Source of the DNA: Verrucomicrobiota bacterium
Lineage (GTDB): Bacteria > Verrucomicrobiota > Verrucomicrobiia > Limisphaerales > J093
Length of the DNA stretch: 64,000 nt
Assembly: GCA_027493615.1 (NCBI GenBank)
Contig: JAOSKK010000001.1
Coordinates: 111,629 to 175,628 of the forward strand
Reading direction: 5' to 3'
The translations under genes and the position numbers were made by a program. This document shows, piece after piece, positions 19,099 to 29,598 of the stretch (its first letter is position 1; each line of letters opens with the position of its first letter). The notes under the pieces are model-generated. The model ran no database searches and was not told the DNA's origin. It saw only the letters and a program-made list of their open reading frames with translations.

Positions 19099-19358
19099 GG
19101 CTTGAGGCGTGCTGCGGTCGCACGATCCTCCTCAAGTTCTTCCGGCGTGTAATGAAGGGGCACCTCGCGATGTGTGGCAAACTCCATGAATTCCTCGACG
19201 CTCAGGCCGGCCAGTTCGGCGGCCCGACCGAGCGAAGCGCGGCCCTCCCGAAAGAGCTCCAAGGCCAGCAAGCGACGCGTTCCCTCCGAGGCAGGCTGGT
19301 CATCCAAGCCGGCCAGCGCCAGGGCTTCCTCGGGGATCTCCACGGTCACAGTGGTCAT
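19095..19358 (-). CDS. UPF0175-family antitoxin
   Basis: 87 residues with the UPF0175 layout: a strand (TTVTVEIPEEALALAG), helices ending LALELFREGRASLGRAAELA, then LSVEEFMEFATHREVPLHYT. The middle is a helix-turn-helix-like DNA-binding element, so the protein probably neutralises the PIN toxin and represses the pair. It is first in the two-gene operon, with a translationally coupled toxin. Confidence 0.85.
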   Translation of the reverse strand: MTTVTVEIPEEALALAGLDDQPASEGTRRLLALELFREGRASLGRAAELAGLSVEEFMEFATHREVPLHYTPEELEEDRATAARLKP

Positions 19359-19527
19359 GCCGGGAACCTAGTGACCGGCGGGGCGTTCGCAAACCAAAAC
19401 CGCGGTCCAGGATCTGGGGAGGGACATCTTGCTTCGTTCCTGAGTCCGGTCATCGCCCAATGCCCGCCGCCGATGCGCTTCCGCTTCCCCGAGACCGGCC
19501 TGCTGACGTAAGCTCGCGGCCCTGATC

Positions 19528-22444
19528 ATGATTGCCCCGTCTCACGTTTCCCACCGCCATTGCCGCGACCGCTTTCGGACCCTGGCCCTTGCCGGCGTTC
19601 TCGCCGCCAGCCCGAACACCGCTATCGCCCAAAACCCGGCGCCTGCCCTCATGCCCACCTCTGCTCCTGCCGCCCGACTCGTGACCCAGGCCGTTCCGCT
19701 GGTCATTGCGCATCGCGGTTTCAGCGGGCAGGCGCCGGAAAACACGTTGCCGGCCTTTCGCCTCGCCCTCGCCGCGCGCGCTGACCTGGTCGAGTTGGAT
19801 TACCACCACACGGCGGACGAGGTGCCGGTCGTGCTCCACGACAGCACGCTCGATCGCACCACCGATGCCCGTGCGCAGTGGGGCGGCAAGGATCTGCCGG
19901 TTCGGACCCGGAAGGCGAGTGAACTGCGGGTCCTGGACGCCGGTGGTTGGTTCGGCCCCGCGTTCGCCGGGACGCGCCTCCCGACGTTGACCGAGGCGCT
20001 CGAGACGATCCAGGCCGGCGGTGTGACGCTGATCGAGCGCAAGGGCGGCGATGCGGCCACGCTCGTCCGGTTGCTGCGGGAACGAGGCTGGCTTTCGGAC
20101 GTGGTGGTGCAGTCCTTCGACTGGACCTTCGTGCGGGACGCGCACGCCCTGGCGCCCGATCTCGTGCTGGGCGCCCTCGGTCCGCCTTCGACCTGGAACG
20201 GACGCAAGCTGGAGGATCCGGAGAAGGTGTTGTCCCCCGAGTTCGTTCAGGCGGTCGAACAGCTCGGCGCCCGGTTGGTGGTGTGGAACCGGCAGGTGAC
20301 CCGCCCGGCCATCGCTCATGCCCACGAGCGTGGCCTGCGCGTCTGGGTTTACACCATCAACGACCCGGACGAAGCGGCGGCGCTGGTACAACTGGGCGTG
20401 GACGGGATCATCACCGACCAGCCGCACGCGATTCGCGCCCGGCTGCATCCGGAGCCTGACGAATCGGCCAGCCTGCCCGCGACGCGTACGTTACCGGCGC
20501 CGCTCGAGGGGCATCCGGGCAACATCTTCCTGGCCGGTGAAGCCGTCGAAGTCCGGTTGCCCGAGTCGTTGCCGGCGGAAGCCGTACCGTGGCGTCTTCT
20601 CGATGACCGGCATCGCGTGTTGCGGTCGGGAGAGCTGTCGGTGGCGGCGAGCGGTTCGCGGGAAGCGTTGCCGCTCGGCGCGCTCGGCGTGGGCTGGTAC
20701 CGGGTCGAGTTCGGCCCCGCGGAGGCGACCGAACCGGTGGCGTGGACGACGGCGGCCGTGCTGAACCCGCTGCGGGCCCCGGTGCCGGGCGACTCGCCGG
20801 TTTGTGTAGATTCCGCCGCGGCTTGGTTTGCGCGGGACGACCAGGTTCACCAGAGGAAGCTGGCGAACCTCGCGGCGTTGGCCGGTGTCAACTGGGTGCG
20901 GGATCGACTCCGCTGGGGCGATCTTCAGCCCCGCCCGGGCGCCCTTGTGCCGGGACCGACGACGTACGACACCGCCGCCGCCGTTCAGCACGCCGCCGGG
21001 CTCAAGGTCTTGCAGGTCTTCCACGACACGCCGGTCTGGGCGCGGGGAGAAACGCGAGCGGGCGGTCGTTTCGCCCCGGACCTGCGCCATGTCTACGAGC
21101 TGGGCCGCGCCCTGGCGGTTCGTTTCCGGGGACAGGTGACGGCCTGGGAGCCGTGGAACGAGGCCAACGTGGCGACCTTCGGCGGCCACACGGTGGATCA
21201 GATGTGTTCGTGGCAGAAGGCGGCGTGGCTCGGGTTCAAGGCGGGCGATCCGGCGGTGATCGTGGGCTGGAATGTCACGACGACGGTGCCGACCCCGGCC
21301 CAGACGTTCGGGATCCTGGCCAACGAGACCTGGCCGTACTTCGACACGTACAACCACCACACCTACGACTGGTCCCATGCCTACGCGGATCTGTGGGGGC
21401 CCGCCCGCGACGCGACCAGCGGACGGCCGCTCTGGATCACGGAGGCGGATCGCGGGACCAAACACCTGAACCGGGCCCCGTGGTACGATCAGGATCCGGT
21501 GCTGGAGCGGCTCAAGGCCGAGTGGATCGCCCAGTCGTACGCGAGCAGCCTGTTCGCGGGTGCGCGGCGCCATTTCCACTTCATCCTGGGCCATTACCAC
21601 GAGCCCAACGGCGTCCAGTTCGGCCTGCTGCGCCTGGATCACACGCCCCGGCCGGCCTATGTCGCGCTGGCGGCGGTGGGGCGTTGTCTGGCCGGGGGCG
21701 CGGGTGCTCGGCCGCTGGCAGCCCGCTCCCCACGTCAACGTCCATGGCTTCCGGGCGTGGCCGGACGGTGAGGAGCGGGATGTCCTGGTGGTCTGGGCCG
21801 AGCGGGAAGTGGATTGGGAGGGACGCGGGCAAACGACGTCCGACTGGCACCTGCCCGGTCATCTGCAGGTGCTGGGCGTGGTGGATTACCTGGGGCGAAC
21901 GCTTCCGACCGGTTTCCCGGCACCGCTGAGCTCAGCACCGGTGTTTGTGATGCTGCCCAAGGGACAAGCGTTGACGCTGCCTTTGACGGCACCGCCGCCG
22001 CTGGCGTTGCTGCGGACGGGAACGGCCTGTCCCGTGGTGTTGCAGGTGTCGCTGCCGCGTGAGGTGACGGTGAAGGTCGAGGACCTGCCGTGGTCGGAAG
22101 GGTACGCGTATGTCGTCCGTCCGGGCGAATCGTTCACGGTGCCGCTGCACCTGTACAACCTGGGGTCAACAGCAGCGCGAGTGCGGCTGGCAGTTACGGA
22201 CCGGCCCAAGGACTGGGAGCTGGCGTTGGCCGGGACGGACTTCGCGTTGGACGCAGGGCAACGTTTGGCCACCGCGATGACGCTGCACTTGCCCGCGGGA
22301 GCGGTCACCCAGGACGGTTGGGTCACCTTGCGGGCGGACGCCGGCACCCTGGGGCAAGCGGCGCTCGCTTTCCGGGTGCTGGCGCGGGAAGACCCAGTGG
22401 CAGCGCAACGGCCGGTTCCGGCTGGACCTGCTCAGGAGCCATGA
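19528..22444 (+). CDS. GDPD phosphodiesterase domain fused to a clan GH-A glycosidase, one frameshift
   Basis: About 970 residues. After a signal peptide (TLALAGVLAASPNTAIA), residues ~55-310 form a GlpQ-like domain: VIAHRGFSGQAPENTLPAFR (catalytic His/Arg and Glu), DLVELDYHHTADEVPVVLHD with the metal ligands, VTLIERKGG, and GVDGIITDQP at the end. A sandwich follows (NIFLAGEAVEVRLPE), then a TIM-barrel glycosidase with WEPWNEANVATFGG (acid/base Glu after Asn) and GRPLWITEADRG (probable nucleophile), like GH39-type families. Near 21700, in GGGGGCGCGGG, the frame moves by one base and continues with two C-terminal sandwiches to 22444. The combined architecture is unusual. Likely periplasmic. 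Confidence 0.8.
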
Positions 22445-22502
22445 ACCGCGGAGGGGGCAGGCTGGGAGCCCGCACCACAGGTTCATGGAGCGCCTCCCTC
22501 AG

Positions 22503-22583
22503 CCCCATCCCCGATGTTCGTAACCGGCGGAGAAACTCCCCGTTCCTGGATTCCCCGCCGATTACGAACATCGGGGACTGGGG
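22503..22583. repeat. Single-copy long inverted repeat (about 33-base arms)
   Basis: CCCCGATGTTCGTAA with CCGGCGG on the left (22503-22535) faces CCGCCGATTACGAACATCGGGG on the right (22549-22583), around a 13-base loop. It lies in the 270-base gap between the GDPD fusion and rsmA. It is not related to the other repeat families and lacks a T-run. Confidence 0.8.
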
Positions 22584-22714
22584 AATTGCCTGGTTCTCTT
22601 CCATCGACTCAGGGGCCACAACTTCAACCGACTCGGATGCCTTGAACCCGGCGCCTCCCCACCGTAGTCTCCCGCCATGCCCCCGGGCATCCACCCCCCA
22701 CCGCGGGACCGCGG

Positions 22715-23616
22715 ATGAAACTCTCCGCCATGCGTCAACTGCTTGCCGAGCGCGGCATCCAGCTCACGCGCTCGCTCGGGCAGAACTTCCTCCACGACAC
22801 CCATCAACTGGACCGGCTGATCGCCCTCGCGAACGTCCGCCCCGGCGACCGCATCCTCGAGATCGGCCCGGGTCTCGGCCCGCTCACCGAGCGCCTCCTG
22901 GCCGCCGGGGCGCGTGTCCTGGCCATCGAAAAAGACGCCCGGCTGGTGGCGGTGCTGCGCGAACGGTTCCCAAACGCCGCCGCCCGCCCGTCCGACACCG
23001 CCGAGACCGTGCTGCCGCCCGACAACGGGTTGGCGAGTCGCCTTTCCTCGTCGAGGCCGATGCCCTGGCCTGGCTCCGCCGGGAGAACCGGGATTGGCGG
23101 GGATGGAAGCTCGTTGCGAACCTGCCGTACTCCGTCGCGTCCCCCTGCTCGTGGACCTCACCCAGCCGGAAACCGGACCGGACGAAGTCGTCGTGACGCT
23201 CCAGCTCGAGGTGATCCACCGCCTCACGGCCGCTCCGGGCGGCAAGGATTACGGTATTCTCACCTTGCTGGTCCAACTCGGCTACGAGCCCACGGGCTCG
23301 TTCAAGATCTCGCGCTCCTGTTTCTTTCCCGAGCCCGACGTCGACTCGGGCGGACTGGCTCTGCGCCGGCGCCCGTCACCCGAGCTGACGCCCGCCGAGG
23401 CGCGGGGTGTTCCGACGCGTCGTCAAGCGGGCGTTCTCGGAACGTCGGAAGAAGGCCCTCAAGCTGCTGCGCTTCGACTGGCCCACCGAGCTCGTCACCG
23501 GGGCCTGGAACGACCTCGGACTTGCCGAGGATCTGCGCGCCGAGCGGGTCAACCGCGCGCAATACATCGGGCTCGCCCGCCGACTCGCCCCGGTGGATGC
23601 TCCGAGTCGCTCATGA
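22715..23616 (+). CDS. rsmA: 16S rRNA dimethyladenosine transferase, three frameshifts
   Basis: RsmA/KsgA dimethylates A1518/A1519 of 16S rRNA. The N-terminus has LTRSLGQNFLHD and the SAM motif ILEIGPGLGPLTERLL, with acidic IEKD. NLPYSVASP (motif IV, NLPY) is in a second frame, and VVVTLQLEVIHRLTA, SCFFPEPDVDSG and VVKRAFSERRKKALKLL lie in two further frame segments. The shifts fall near 22985-23040, at 23145 (a C missing from CCCCC) and at 23405 (an extra G in GGGG). Corrected length is ~300 residues, normal for the family. A conserved housekeeping gene with three homopolymer shifts is strong evidence for sequence error. Its stop overlaps the Nudix ATG (ATGA). Confidence 0.88.
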
Positions 23617-24140
23617 GTGAAGAACTGTTCGACGTGGTGGACGACCGCGACGAGGTCATCGCCCGGCGCCCGCGCCGCGAGGTGCATCGCCTCGGGCTCA
23701 AGCACCGTGCGGTTCACGTGCTCGTGTTCAACCGGCGCGGGGACCTGTTCCTGCAGAAGCGTTCGCTCACCAAGGACTGCTTCCCGGGTACCTGGGATTC
23801 CTCGGCTTCCGGCCACCTGGCGCCCGGCGAGAGCTACGACGCGTGCGCCGTGCGTGAAGTGGAGGAGGAACTGGGCTGTCGGCTCGCCCAGCCCCCCCAG
23901 CCGCTCTTCAAGCTCGCGGCCTGCCCCGAGACCGGGATGGAGTTCGTCTGGGTTTACCGCGCGGAGGCCGAGGGGCCGTTCACGCTGCATCCCGAAGAGA
24001 TCGCCGACGGCGGCTGGTTTTCACCCGACGCCATCAGCCGATGGCTGGCGGAGAAACCCCACGAATTCGCCGGCGCGGTGCCGCTGATCTGGCGTCGCCT
24101 CCTCGAGGCCCCAGGCGGAAACCTGATCCTTAAGGGCTGA
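23613..24140 (+). CDS. Nudix hydrolase (IPP isomerase-type subgroup)
   Basis: 175 residues, intact. It begins ELFDVVDDRDEVIARRPRRE, the usual start of the YfcD/IPP-isomerase-like Nudix subgroup, then HVLVFNRRGDLFLQKRS. The Nudix box is GHLAPGESYDACAVREVEEE with ELG, giving the REVEEELG metal-binding helix. These enzymes cleave nucleoside diphosphate-linked substrates or act on prenyl diphosphates; the substrate cannot be read from sequence. The ATG overlaps the rsmA stop, so it is probably co-translated. Confidence 0.88.
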   Translation: MSEELFDVVDDRDEVIARRPRREVHRLGLKHRAVHVLVFNRRGDLFLQKRSLTKDCFPGTWDSSASGHLAPGESYDACAVREVEEELGCRLAQPPQPLFKLAACPETGMEFVWVYRAEAEGPFTLHPEEIADGGWFSPDAISRWLAEKPHEFAGAVPLIWRRLLEAPGGNLILKG

Positions 24141-24188
24141 CCCCAGGAAGTGCTCGCCTTCCGCCCGCACCCCGTCAATCAATAGCCC

Positions 24189-25843
24189 ATGTCTTCGCCC
24201 ACCTTGTTGCCAACACGAGCCGCCCTGGCGACCTCGAACCACCGGGAATCCACAGCCCGGCAACGCCCGCGGTCCCTGTCCCTCCTGCTCCTCGCGTGCT
24301 GGGCCGCCGCCAGCCCTTTGAACCACGCCGGTGACCCCGGACCCCTCGTTCTCCATGCCCGCCATCGCGCCGCCCCCCGCCGGGCCAACGCAGCGACGTC
24401 GTCGTCGAGGAGGTGCTGCGTTGGGAGCCGCAGCAGACCGCGGTGATCATCTGTGACATGTGGGACCGCCACTGGTGCCGCGGCGCCACCGAACGCGTCG
24501 CCGAAATGGCCCCGCGCATGAATGCGCTGATCCAGGCCGCCCGGGCCCGGGGCGTCCTCATCATCCACGCGCCCAGCGATACCATGTCCTTCTACGAGGG
24601 CTGGCCGCAGCGGTTGCGCGCCCAGCAGGCCCCCACGGTCACCGCCCCGGCCGGCATCAACCAATGGAAATCCCTCGATCGCGACAAGGAACCGCCTTTG
24701 CCCATTGATGACTCGGACGGCGGCTGCAACGAAGACCCGCCCTGCCCTCAGGGACGCGCCTGGAAAAGCCAGATCCCCACGCTCGAAATCGCCGATGCCG
24801 ACGTCATCAGCGACAGCGGCGAGGAGATCCATCGCGTGCTCGAAAGCCGCGGCATCCGCAATGTCATCGTCCTCGGCGTGCACACGAACATGTGCGTGCT
24901 GGGCCGCCCCTTCTCGATCCGCGCCCTCGTCGGCCGGGGCAAGAACGTTGTGCTCATGCGCGATCTCACCGACACCATGTACAACGCCCGCCGCCGGCCT
25001 TACGTCAGCCACTTTGCCGGCACCGACCTCGTCGTCGCCCACATCGAGCGGTACTGGTGTCCCAGCGTCACCAGCGCCGACCTCCTGGGCGGCGAGCCGT
25101 TCCGTTTCCGCGCCGATGTGCGGTCCCGCATCCTGTTCCTGATCGGCGAGGACGAGTACCGGACCTGGGAAACCCTGCCCGCGTTCGCCCAGGACGACCT
25201 GGCCTGGCGCGGCTTCGACGTGCGCGTGCTGCTCGAAGACGCGCAGGACAAGCACGCGTTCCCCGGCTTGGACGAGGCCCTTCCCACAGCCGACCTGCTG
25301 GTGGTAAGCACCCGGCGCCGAGCCCTCACACCCCCGGCCCTCAAGGCCCTGCGCGCCCACCTCGAACAAGGCAAACCTCTCGTGGGCCTGCGCACCGCCT
25401 CCCACGGTTTCGCCGTCCGGGGTGACGAACGCAGCGTCCTGGCACAACGCGGCCTCGTGGAATGGCCAGAGTTCGACGCCGAGGTGCTCGGTGGCAATTA
25501 CCGCGGCCACTACGGCGTGGGACCGGTCACGACCCTGGCCATCGCCGAGGGAGCGGCTGGTCATCCGGTGCTGACCGGCCTCGACCTGGATGCGTGGCAG
25601 GGACACGCGAGTCTCTACCGTTCGGGTCCGCTGCGCCCCGGCTGCCACGCGCTGCTCCTGGGCTCGATCCCCGGTCAGGCCGCCGAGCCCGTGGCCTGGA
25701 CCCGCGCCTACGGCCCACGCGCTGCGCGTGTCTTCTACACCTCGTTCGGGCACGTGGATGACTTCGCCGAACCCGCGTTTCGACGACTTCTGTTGAACGG
25801 CATTCTTTGGGCCCTGGGCCAACCGATCCCGCCCGCGGGGTGA
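24189..25843 (+). CDS. Isochorismatase-like cysteine hydrolase fused to ThuA-like domain, one frameshift
   Basis: ATG 24189 gives a Sec leader (RPRSLSLLLLACWAAASPL). A one-base shift in CGCCCCCCGCCG near 24375 then joins the frame reading VVVEEVLRWEPQQTAVIICD. The first domain is isochorismatase-like: catalytic Asp in ICDMWD, and the nucleophile Cys in VIVLGVHTNMCVLGR with the preceding cis-peptide region. From about residue 300 a ThuA-like (glutamine-amidotransferase-like) domain follows: RILFLIGEDEYRTWETLP, GKPLVGLRTASHGFA, and GNYRGHYG. ThuA-like domains are linked to trehalose/sugar metabolism, but the role is unproven. The pairing of two hydrolase-like folds in one exported protein is the notable feature. 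Confidence 0.78.
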
Positions 25844-25883
25844 GCACTGGCCAAGCCGGGAGGCCCACGCTACTTTCGCCGCC

Positions 25884-27793
25884 ATGAGCGCCGGACCTCA
25901 TCTCTCTCGCTGGACCCTGGCTGCGTTCGCGGCCGTCGTCGCGCACCTGCTTCCCCTCACAGCCCAGGAAGCGGCGCGCACCCCCAGGAGATCCTGGGCG
26001 CCACGGTGGCCAGGCTGGCCGCGGTCATTGAACCTGCCGCAGCCGCGTCGCCCCAGACACTCACCGCCACCCTCCGCATCGTCGAGGCCGAGGGTCTCGG
26101 CAAAGGCCTGACCGGTCACCAGGCCCAACTCGCGTTCCAGGCCCCGGATCGCCTCACCCTCACCACCACCATTGAAGGACGGGAACTGCAGTTCGGCCGC
26201 GATGGCCAGCAACTGTGGCTCTTCGCGCCCGGCAAGAAGTTCGGCGTCATCGGTTCGCCGGAGGTGCCCCGCTTCCGCACCCGACCCGACAGCGTGGACC
26301 GCTCGGTGTTGCCCCCCTTCAAGCTGCCCCTCAGCACTGAGCAACGGCTGCTGCTGCCGCTGATGCTCCAGCTCGAATCCCTTCCCGCCGAAAGCGTGGG
26401 CGATGCCGCCTGCTGGGTGTTGCGCGGCCGCCCGCAGCCGCAAGCCATCGAGGCGCTCAAGTTGCCCCAGGGTGAGTTCACGCTCTGGGTTCGCCAGACC
26501 GATTCCCTGCCTGTGCGCTTGCGCCTCGAGGATCCGCGGGGCCGGCGGCTCGTCATCGAATGGCCGGATCTCCGGCTCATGAACCCCTGGCCGGCGCATG
26601 CCTGGCGGCTCCAATCCGCCGGGGCCTTCAAGATCGAAACCGTGGCCCGCGCTCACCTCGAACGATTCCTCCCGGCCGCCTTGTCCTTGCTCCAGGTCCG
26701 GATCCCCACCCTCGGGCCGGCGACCGGCGAGCGGCGGGTGCTTGCCGTCGAAGGCGCCGGTCGGCTCGAGGACCACGACGGCACCAAGGTGCTGTTCCTC
26801 GCCGGTTCGCCCGAGGCCATGGGCCACCAGCACGGCGTGTTGATGCGACGTGAGGTGCGGGACCTGGTCAGCAAGATCCTCTACGGCGTCGGGGTCGGCA
26901 GCTCGTTCGAGAAGGGCCGCTGGTTCTTCGGCGAAATCGAGGAGGCGCAAAGCCGGATCGCGCCCTTCGTCGACGAACGGTACCTGCGCGAGATGGACAC
27001 GTTGGCCGTGGCCGCGGGGCTCGACCGCGAGGAGGTGCGCCTCGCCAACTTCTTCCCCGAGCTCTTTCACTGCAGCGGGTTCGCCGTGTTCGGCCGCGCC
27101 ACCGTCGACGGGCGGCTCTACCACGGGCGGGTCCTCGATTACCTGCGGGGCGTGGGGCTCGAGCCGAACGCCGTGGTGATCGTCCACCAACCGGACCAGG
27201 GCTACGCGTGGGCGAACGTGAGCTACGGCGGCTTCGTCGGCTCGGTCACCGCCATGAACGAACGCCGGATCTCGATCGGCGAGATGGGCGGACGCGGCGA
27301 GGGCAACTGGGACGGCAAACCCATGGCCCAGCTCGTCCGCGAAGTCATGGAGAAGGCCGCCACCCTGGAGGAAGCCGTCGCGATCATTCGTCGCGGCCCC
27401 CGCACCTGTGAGTACTACTACGTGATTGCCGACGGCAACTCGCGGCAGGCGGTGGGGATCGCGGCGACCCCGGACACCTTCGAGGTGGTCCGGCCGGGCG
27501 AAGCCCACCCGCGGCTGCCGCACGCGATCCCCGACGCCGTCTTGTTGAGCGCCGGCGACCGTTACGAGGCCCTGGCCGGGCGGGTCCAGCAGCAGCACGG
27601 GCGGCTCGGCGTCGAGGAGGCGCGGCGCTTGATGGACCGGCCGGTGGCGATGAACTCGAACATCCACTCGGTCCTGTTCGCCCCCGAGACGCTCGACTTC
27701 TGGGTCGCGAACGCCGACAGCCAGAACGTGGCCAGCCATTGCCGCTACACCCACTACAACCTCGCGCAGTTGCTGAACCGCCCGTTGCCTTGA
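25884..27793 (+). CDS. LolA-like domain fused to C45-family Ntn hydrolase (acyltransferase-like), one frameshift
   Basis: Signal peptide (WTLAAFAAVVAHLLPLTAQE). A single C missing near 25985 shifts the frame; restoring it gives RTPQEILGATVARLAAVIEP. Residues ~35-260 resemble outer-membrane lipoprotein-sorting-like LolA folds (RLTLTTTIEGRELQFG, GQQLWLFAPGKKFGVIG, GEFTLWVRQTDSLPVRLRLE). From ~285 the protein is a C45/acyl-CoA:6-APA acyltransferase-type domain: GSPEAMGHQHGVLM, NFFPELFHCSGFAVFG with the predicted N-terminal-nucleophile Cys after autocleavage, YHGRVLDYL and AMNSNIHSVLFAPE. This fold hydrolyses or forms amides. The substrate is unknown; an acylated envelope molecule is possible given the LolA-like module. 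Confidence 0.75.
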
Positions 27794-27821
27794 CCTGCTC
27801 GGGGCCGTCCTGTCCCGCCCC

Positions 27822-28202
27822 ATGAAGCTCTCGTGGAACCAACTCCTGCGTCTGGCCCAGGAAGAGGTGCGCGGCACCACCCGCCGCCTCCCACGCGCTC
27901 TCCGTCCCCACGCCGAGGCGTTGCCGGTGTGCTACGAGCCCCCCGTCCCAACGACGCCATCCTCGCCGACGGCTGGGAATCCGACCTGCTCGGTCTTTTT
28001 CGTCGGCAAGGCCTACGGCGAGGAGGAATCGGGGTACGCAGACGTGCCTTCCCAGATCCTCCTGTTCCTCGAGAACCTCTGGGACTTCGCGGAGGAGGAC
28101 GAGGACATCTACCGCGAAGAAGTGCGTACCACGTACCTCCACGAACTGGGTCACTACCTCGGCCTCGATGAAATCGACCTCGAAGCCCGCGGCCTCGATT
28201 GA
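27822..28202 (+). CDS. Minimal zinc metallopeptidase (zincin, PF06262-like), two compensating indels
   Basis: About 127 residues. C-terminal TTYLHELGHYLGLDEIDLEA carries the HExxHxxGxxE/D zinc site of the small metallopeptidase family. The middle is locally out of frame: between about 27930 (one C short in CCCCCC) and 28005 (one T extra in TTTTT) the frame +2 reads RPNDAILADGWESDLLGLF, which fits the family, while the printed frame does not. The overall frame is restored. It follows the C45 gene by 28 bases. The role is unknown; related proteins are small cytosolic proteases. Confidence 0.75.
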   Translation: MKLSWNQLLRLAQEEVRGTTRRLPRALRPHAEALPVCYEPPVPTTPSSPTAGNPTCSVFFVGKAYGEEESGYADVPSQILLFLENLWDFAEEDEDIYREEVRTTYLHELGHYLGLDEIDLEARGLD

Positions 28203-28270
28203 CCCCGCTCTGGCCCGGCGACTGCCTGCGCCCCATGAACCCGCGACCGACCGTAGGCACCAGCAACCCT

Positions 28271-28365
28271 GTAGGCGCCGACGTCAGGAGGCGAAACCGT
28301 AGGCGCCGAGGTGAGGAGGCTCCGGACAAGGGCCTCGCACTGCGCCTCCTCACGTCGGCGCCTAC
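28271..28365. repeat. Hairpin repeat family 1, locus D
   Basis: Two forward copies (28271-28293; 28299-28320, with one base change GAGGTG) and one inverted copy (28343-28365). It lies between the metallopeptidase and the serine hydrolase. No further feature is seen in 28203-28430. Confidence 0.88.
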
Positions 28366-28430
28366 AACCGCGGGTCTGCAGTGCCCAGGCTGTCTCCGCG
28401 GTTGACTCCCCCCTCCCTCCCCTCGGCTGC

Positions 28431-29405
28431 ATGGCTGCTCTCCTTCAACGTGTGGTGCAGGCTTCCAGCCTGCCTTCCCTGTCCCTCTGGGTCCTCATGA
28501 TCGCCGGAACCTCCACTCTCGCCTCAGCGCCACCGGTGCCGGTCGTGCCAGCCGTGCAGGCCGTGGTGGACAACGCCGTGCATTCGGCCGTGGCGCGGTT
28601 TGCCGCGCGATCGCTCCAACCGGACGCCCTGGCCGTCACGCTCGTGGACCTCGCCCGTCCCGATTGCGCCGGACGCGGCAGTCACCGGGGGGATGTGCCC
28701 ATCTACCCGGCCAGCGTGGTGAAGCTGTTCTACCTGGTCGCCGCCCATCGTTGGCTCGAGGACGGTCGGCTCGCGGACACCCCGGAGCTGCGCCGCGCCT
28801 TGAGCGACATGATCGTGCTGTCTTACAACGAGGCGACGCACTACGTCGTGGACCTCCTCACCGACACCACCAGCGGGCCGGAATTGTCCGAGGCCGAGCT
28901 CGAGCGGTGGTTCGACCGGCGCAACGCCGTGAACCGCTACTTCACCTCGCTGGGCTATGTGGGCATCAACGCGAACAAGAAGCCGTGGTGCGAAGGCCCT
29001 TACGGCCGCGAGATCCAGGCCATCCGCGCCTTCGAGCCCAAGCGCAACCTGCTCACCACCGACGCCACCGCCCGTCTCCTGTTCGAATGCGCCACCGGCC
29101 AGGCCGTCACCCCGGCGCGCTCCGCCGCCATGCTCGAACTCCTGCGACGCGATCTCACCAACATCCCCAGCGATCCGGATGATCAGGCCCGGTTCAGCGG
29201 TCCGGCGTTGCCGGCGGGGGCAAAGCTGTGGTCCAAGGCCGGCTGGACCAGCGAGACCCGCCACGACGCGATCCTCGTGGAACTGCCCAACGGGCGGCGG
29301 TTCATCCTGGTGATCTTCACCGTGGGCCACGCGAACGAGCGCAGCATCCTTCACCACCTCGTCCGCGAAGTCGTCGCCGGGCTTGAGCAGGTGCCCACTT
29401 CCTGA
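28431..29405 (+). CDS. Class A beta-lactamase-like serine hydrolase, exported
   Basis: 324 residues with signal peptide (LWVLMIAGTSTLASA). The penicillin-interacting fold shows SxxK in IYPASVVKLFYLVAAHRWLE (Ser-Val-Val-Lys), an SxN-type motif in IVLSYNEATHYVVD, and a KxG triad as LWSKAGWTSETRHDAI. The second motif is SYN rather than SDN and the third KAG rather than KTG. It is therefore better called a beta-lactamase-related serine hydrolase than a proven lactamase; several family members act on peptidoglycan or other esters and amides. ATG 28431 is chosen since it places the signal peptide at the N-terminus. Confidence 0.8.
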   Translation: MAALLQRVVQASSLPSLSLWVLMIAGTSTLASAPPVPVVPAVQAVVDNAVHSAVARFAARSLQPDALAVTLVDLARPDCAGRGSHRGDVPIYPASVVKLFYLVAAHRWLEDGRLADTPELRRALSDMIVLSYNEATHYVVDLLTDTTSGPELSEAELERWFDRRNAVNRYFTSLGYVGINANKKPWCEGPYGREIQAIRAFEPKRNLLTTDATARLLFECATGQAVTPARSAAMLELLRRDLTNIPSDPDDQARFSGPALPAGAKLWSKAGWTSETRHDAILVELPNGRRFILVIFTVGHANERSILHHLVREVVAGLEQVPTS

Positions 29406-29466
29406 GGGCCGGCCGGGTTCACGCCCGGCCCGGAGATACCCGACTCCGCAGGAATCGCGACGGACA

Positions 29467-29537
29467 GTAGGCGCCGACGTGAGGAGGCGTAGTGTCGTTG
29501 TCCCTGGCGCACTTCGCCTCCTCACGTCGGCGCCTAC
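29467..29537. repeat. Hairpin repeat family 1, locus E (minimal unit)
   Basis: One forward copy (29467-29489) and one inverted copy (29515-29537) separated by 25 bases. This is the simplest form of the element, a hairpin with 23-base arms. It lies between the convergent ends of the serine hydrolase and the DUF4058 gene. Confidence 0.9.
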
Positions 29538-29598
29538 AGCGGGCATGAGATACGCGCGCTGGGCCCATCGTCGGGCCAGCATTCGGCGTGGGCGCCGT

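Noticed and set aside
22715..23616. Calling rsmA a pseudogene
   Set aside because: Every frame segment carries intact, ordered motifs and the breaks fall in C/G runs, so sequence error is more likely than decay.
28431..29405. Annotating the serine hydrolase as an antibiotic-resistance beta-lactamase
   Set aside because: The second and third motifs are SYN and KAG rather than SDN and K(T/S)G, and no regulator or resistance context is present.
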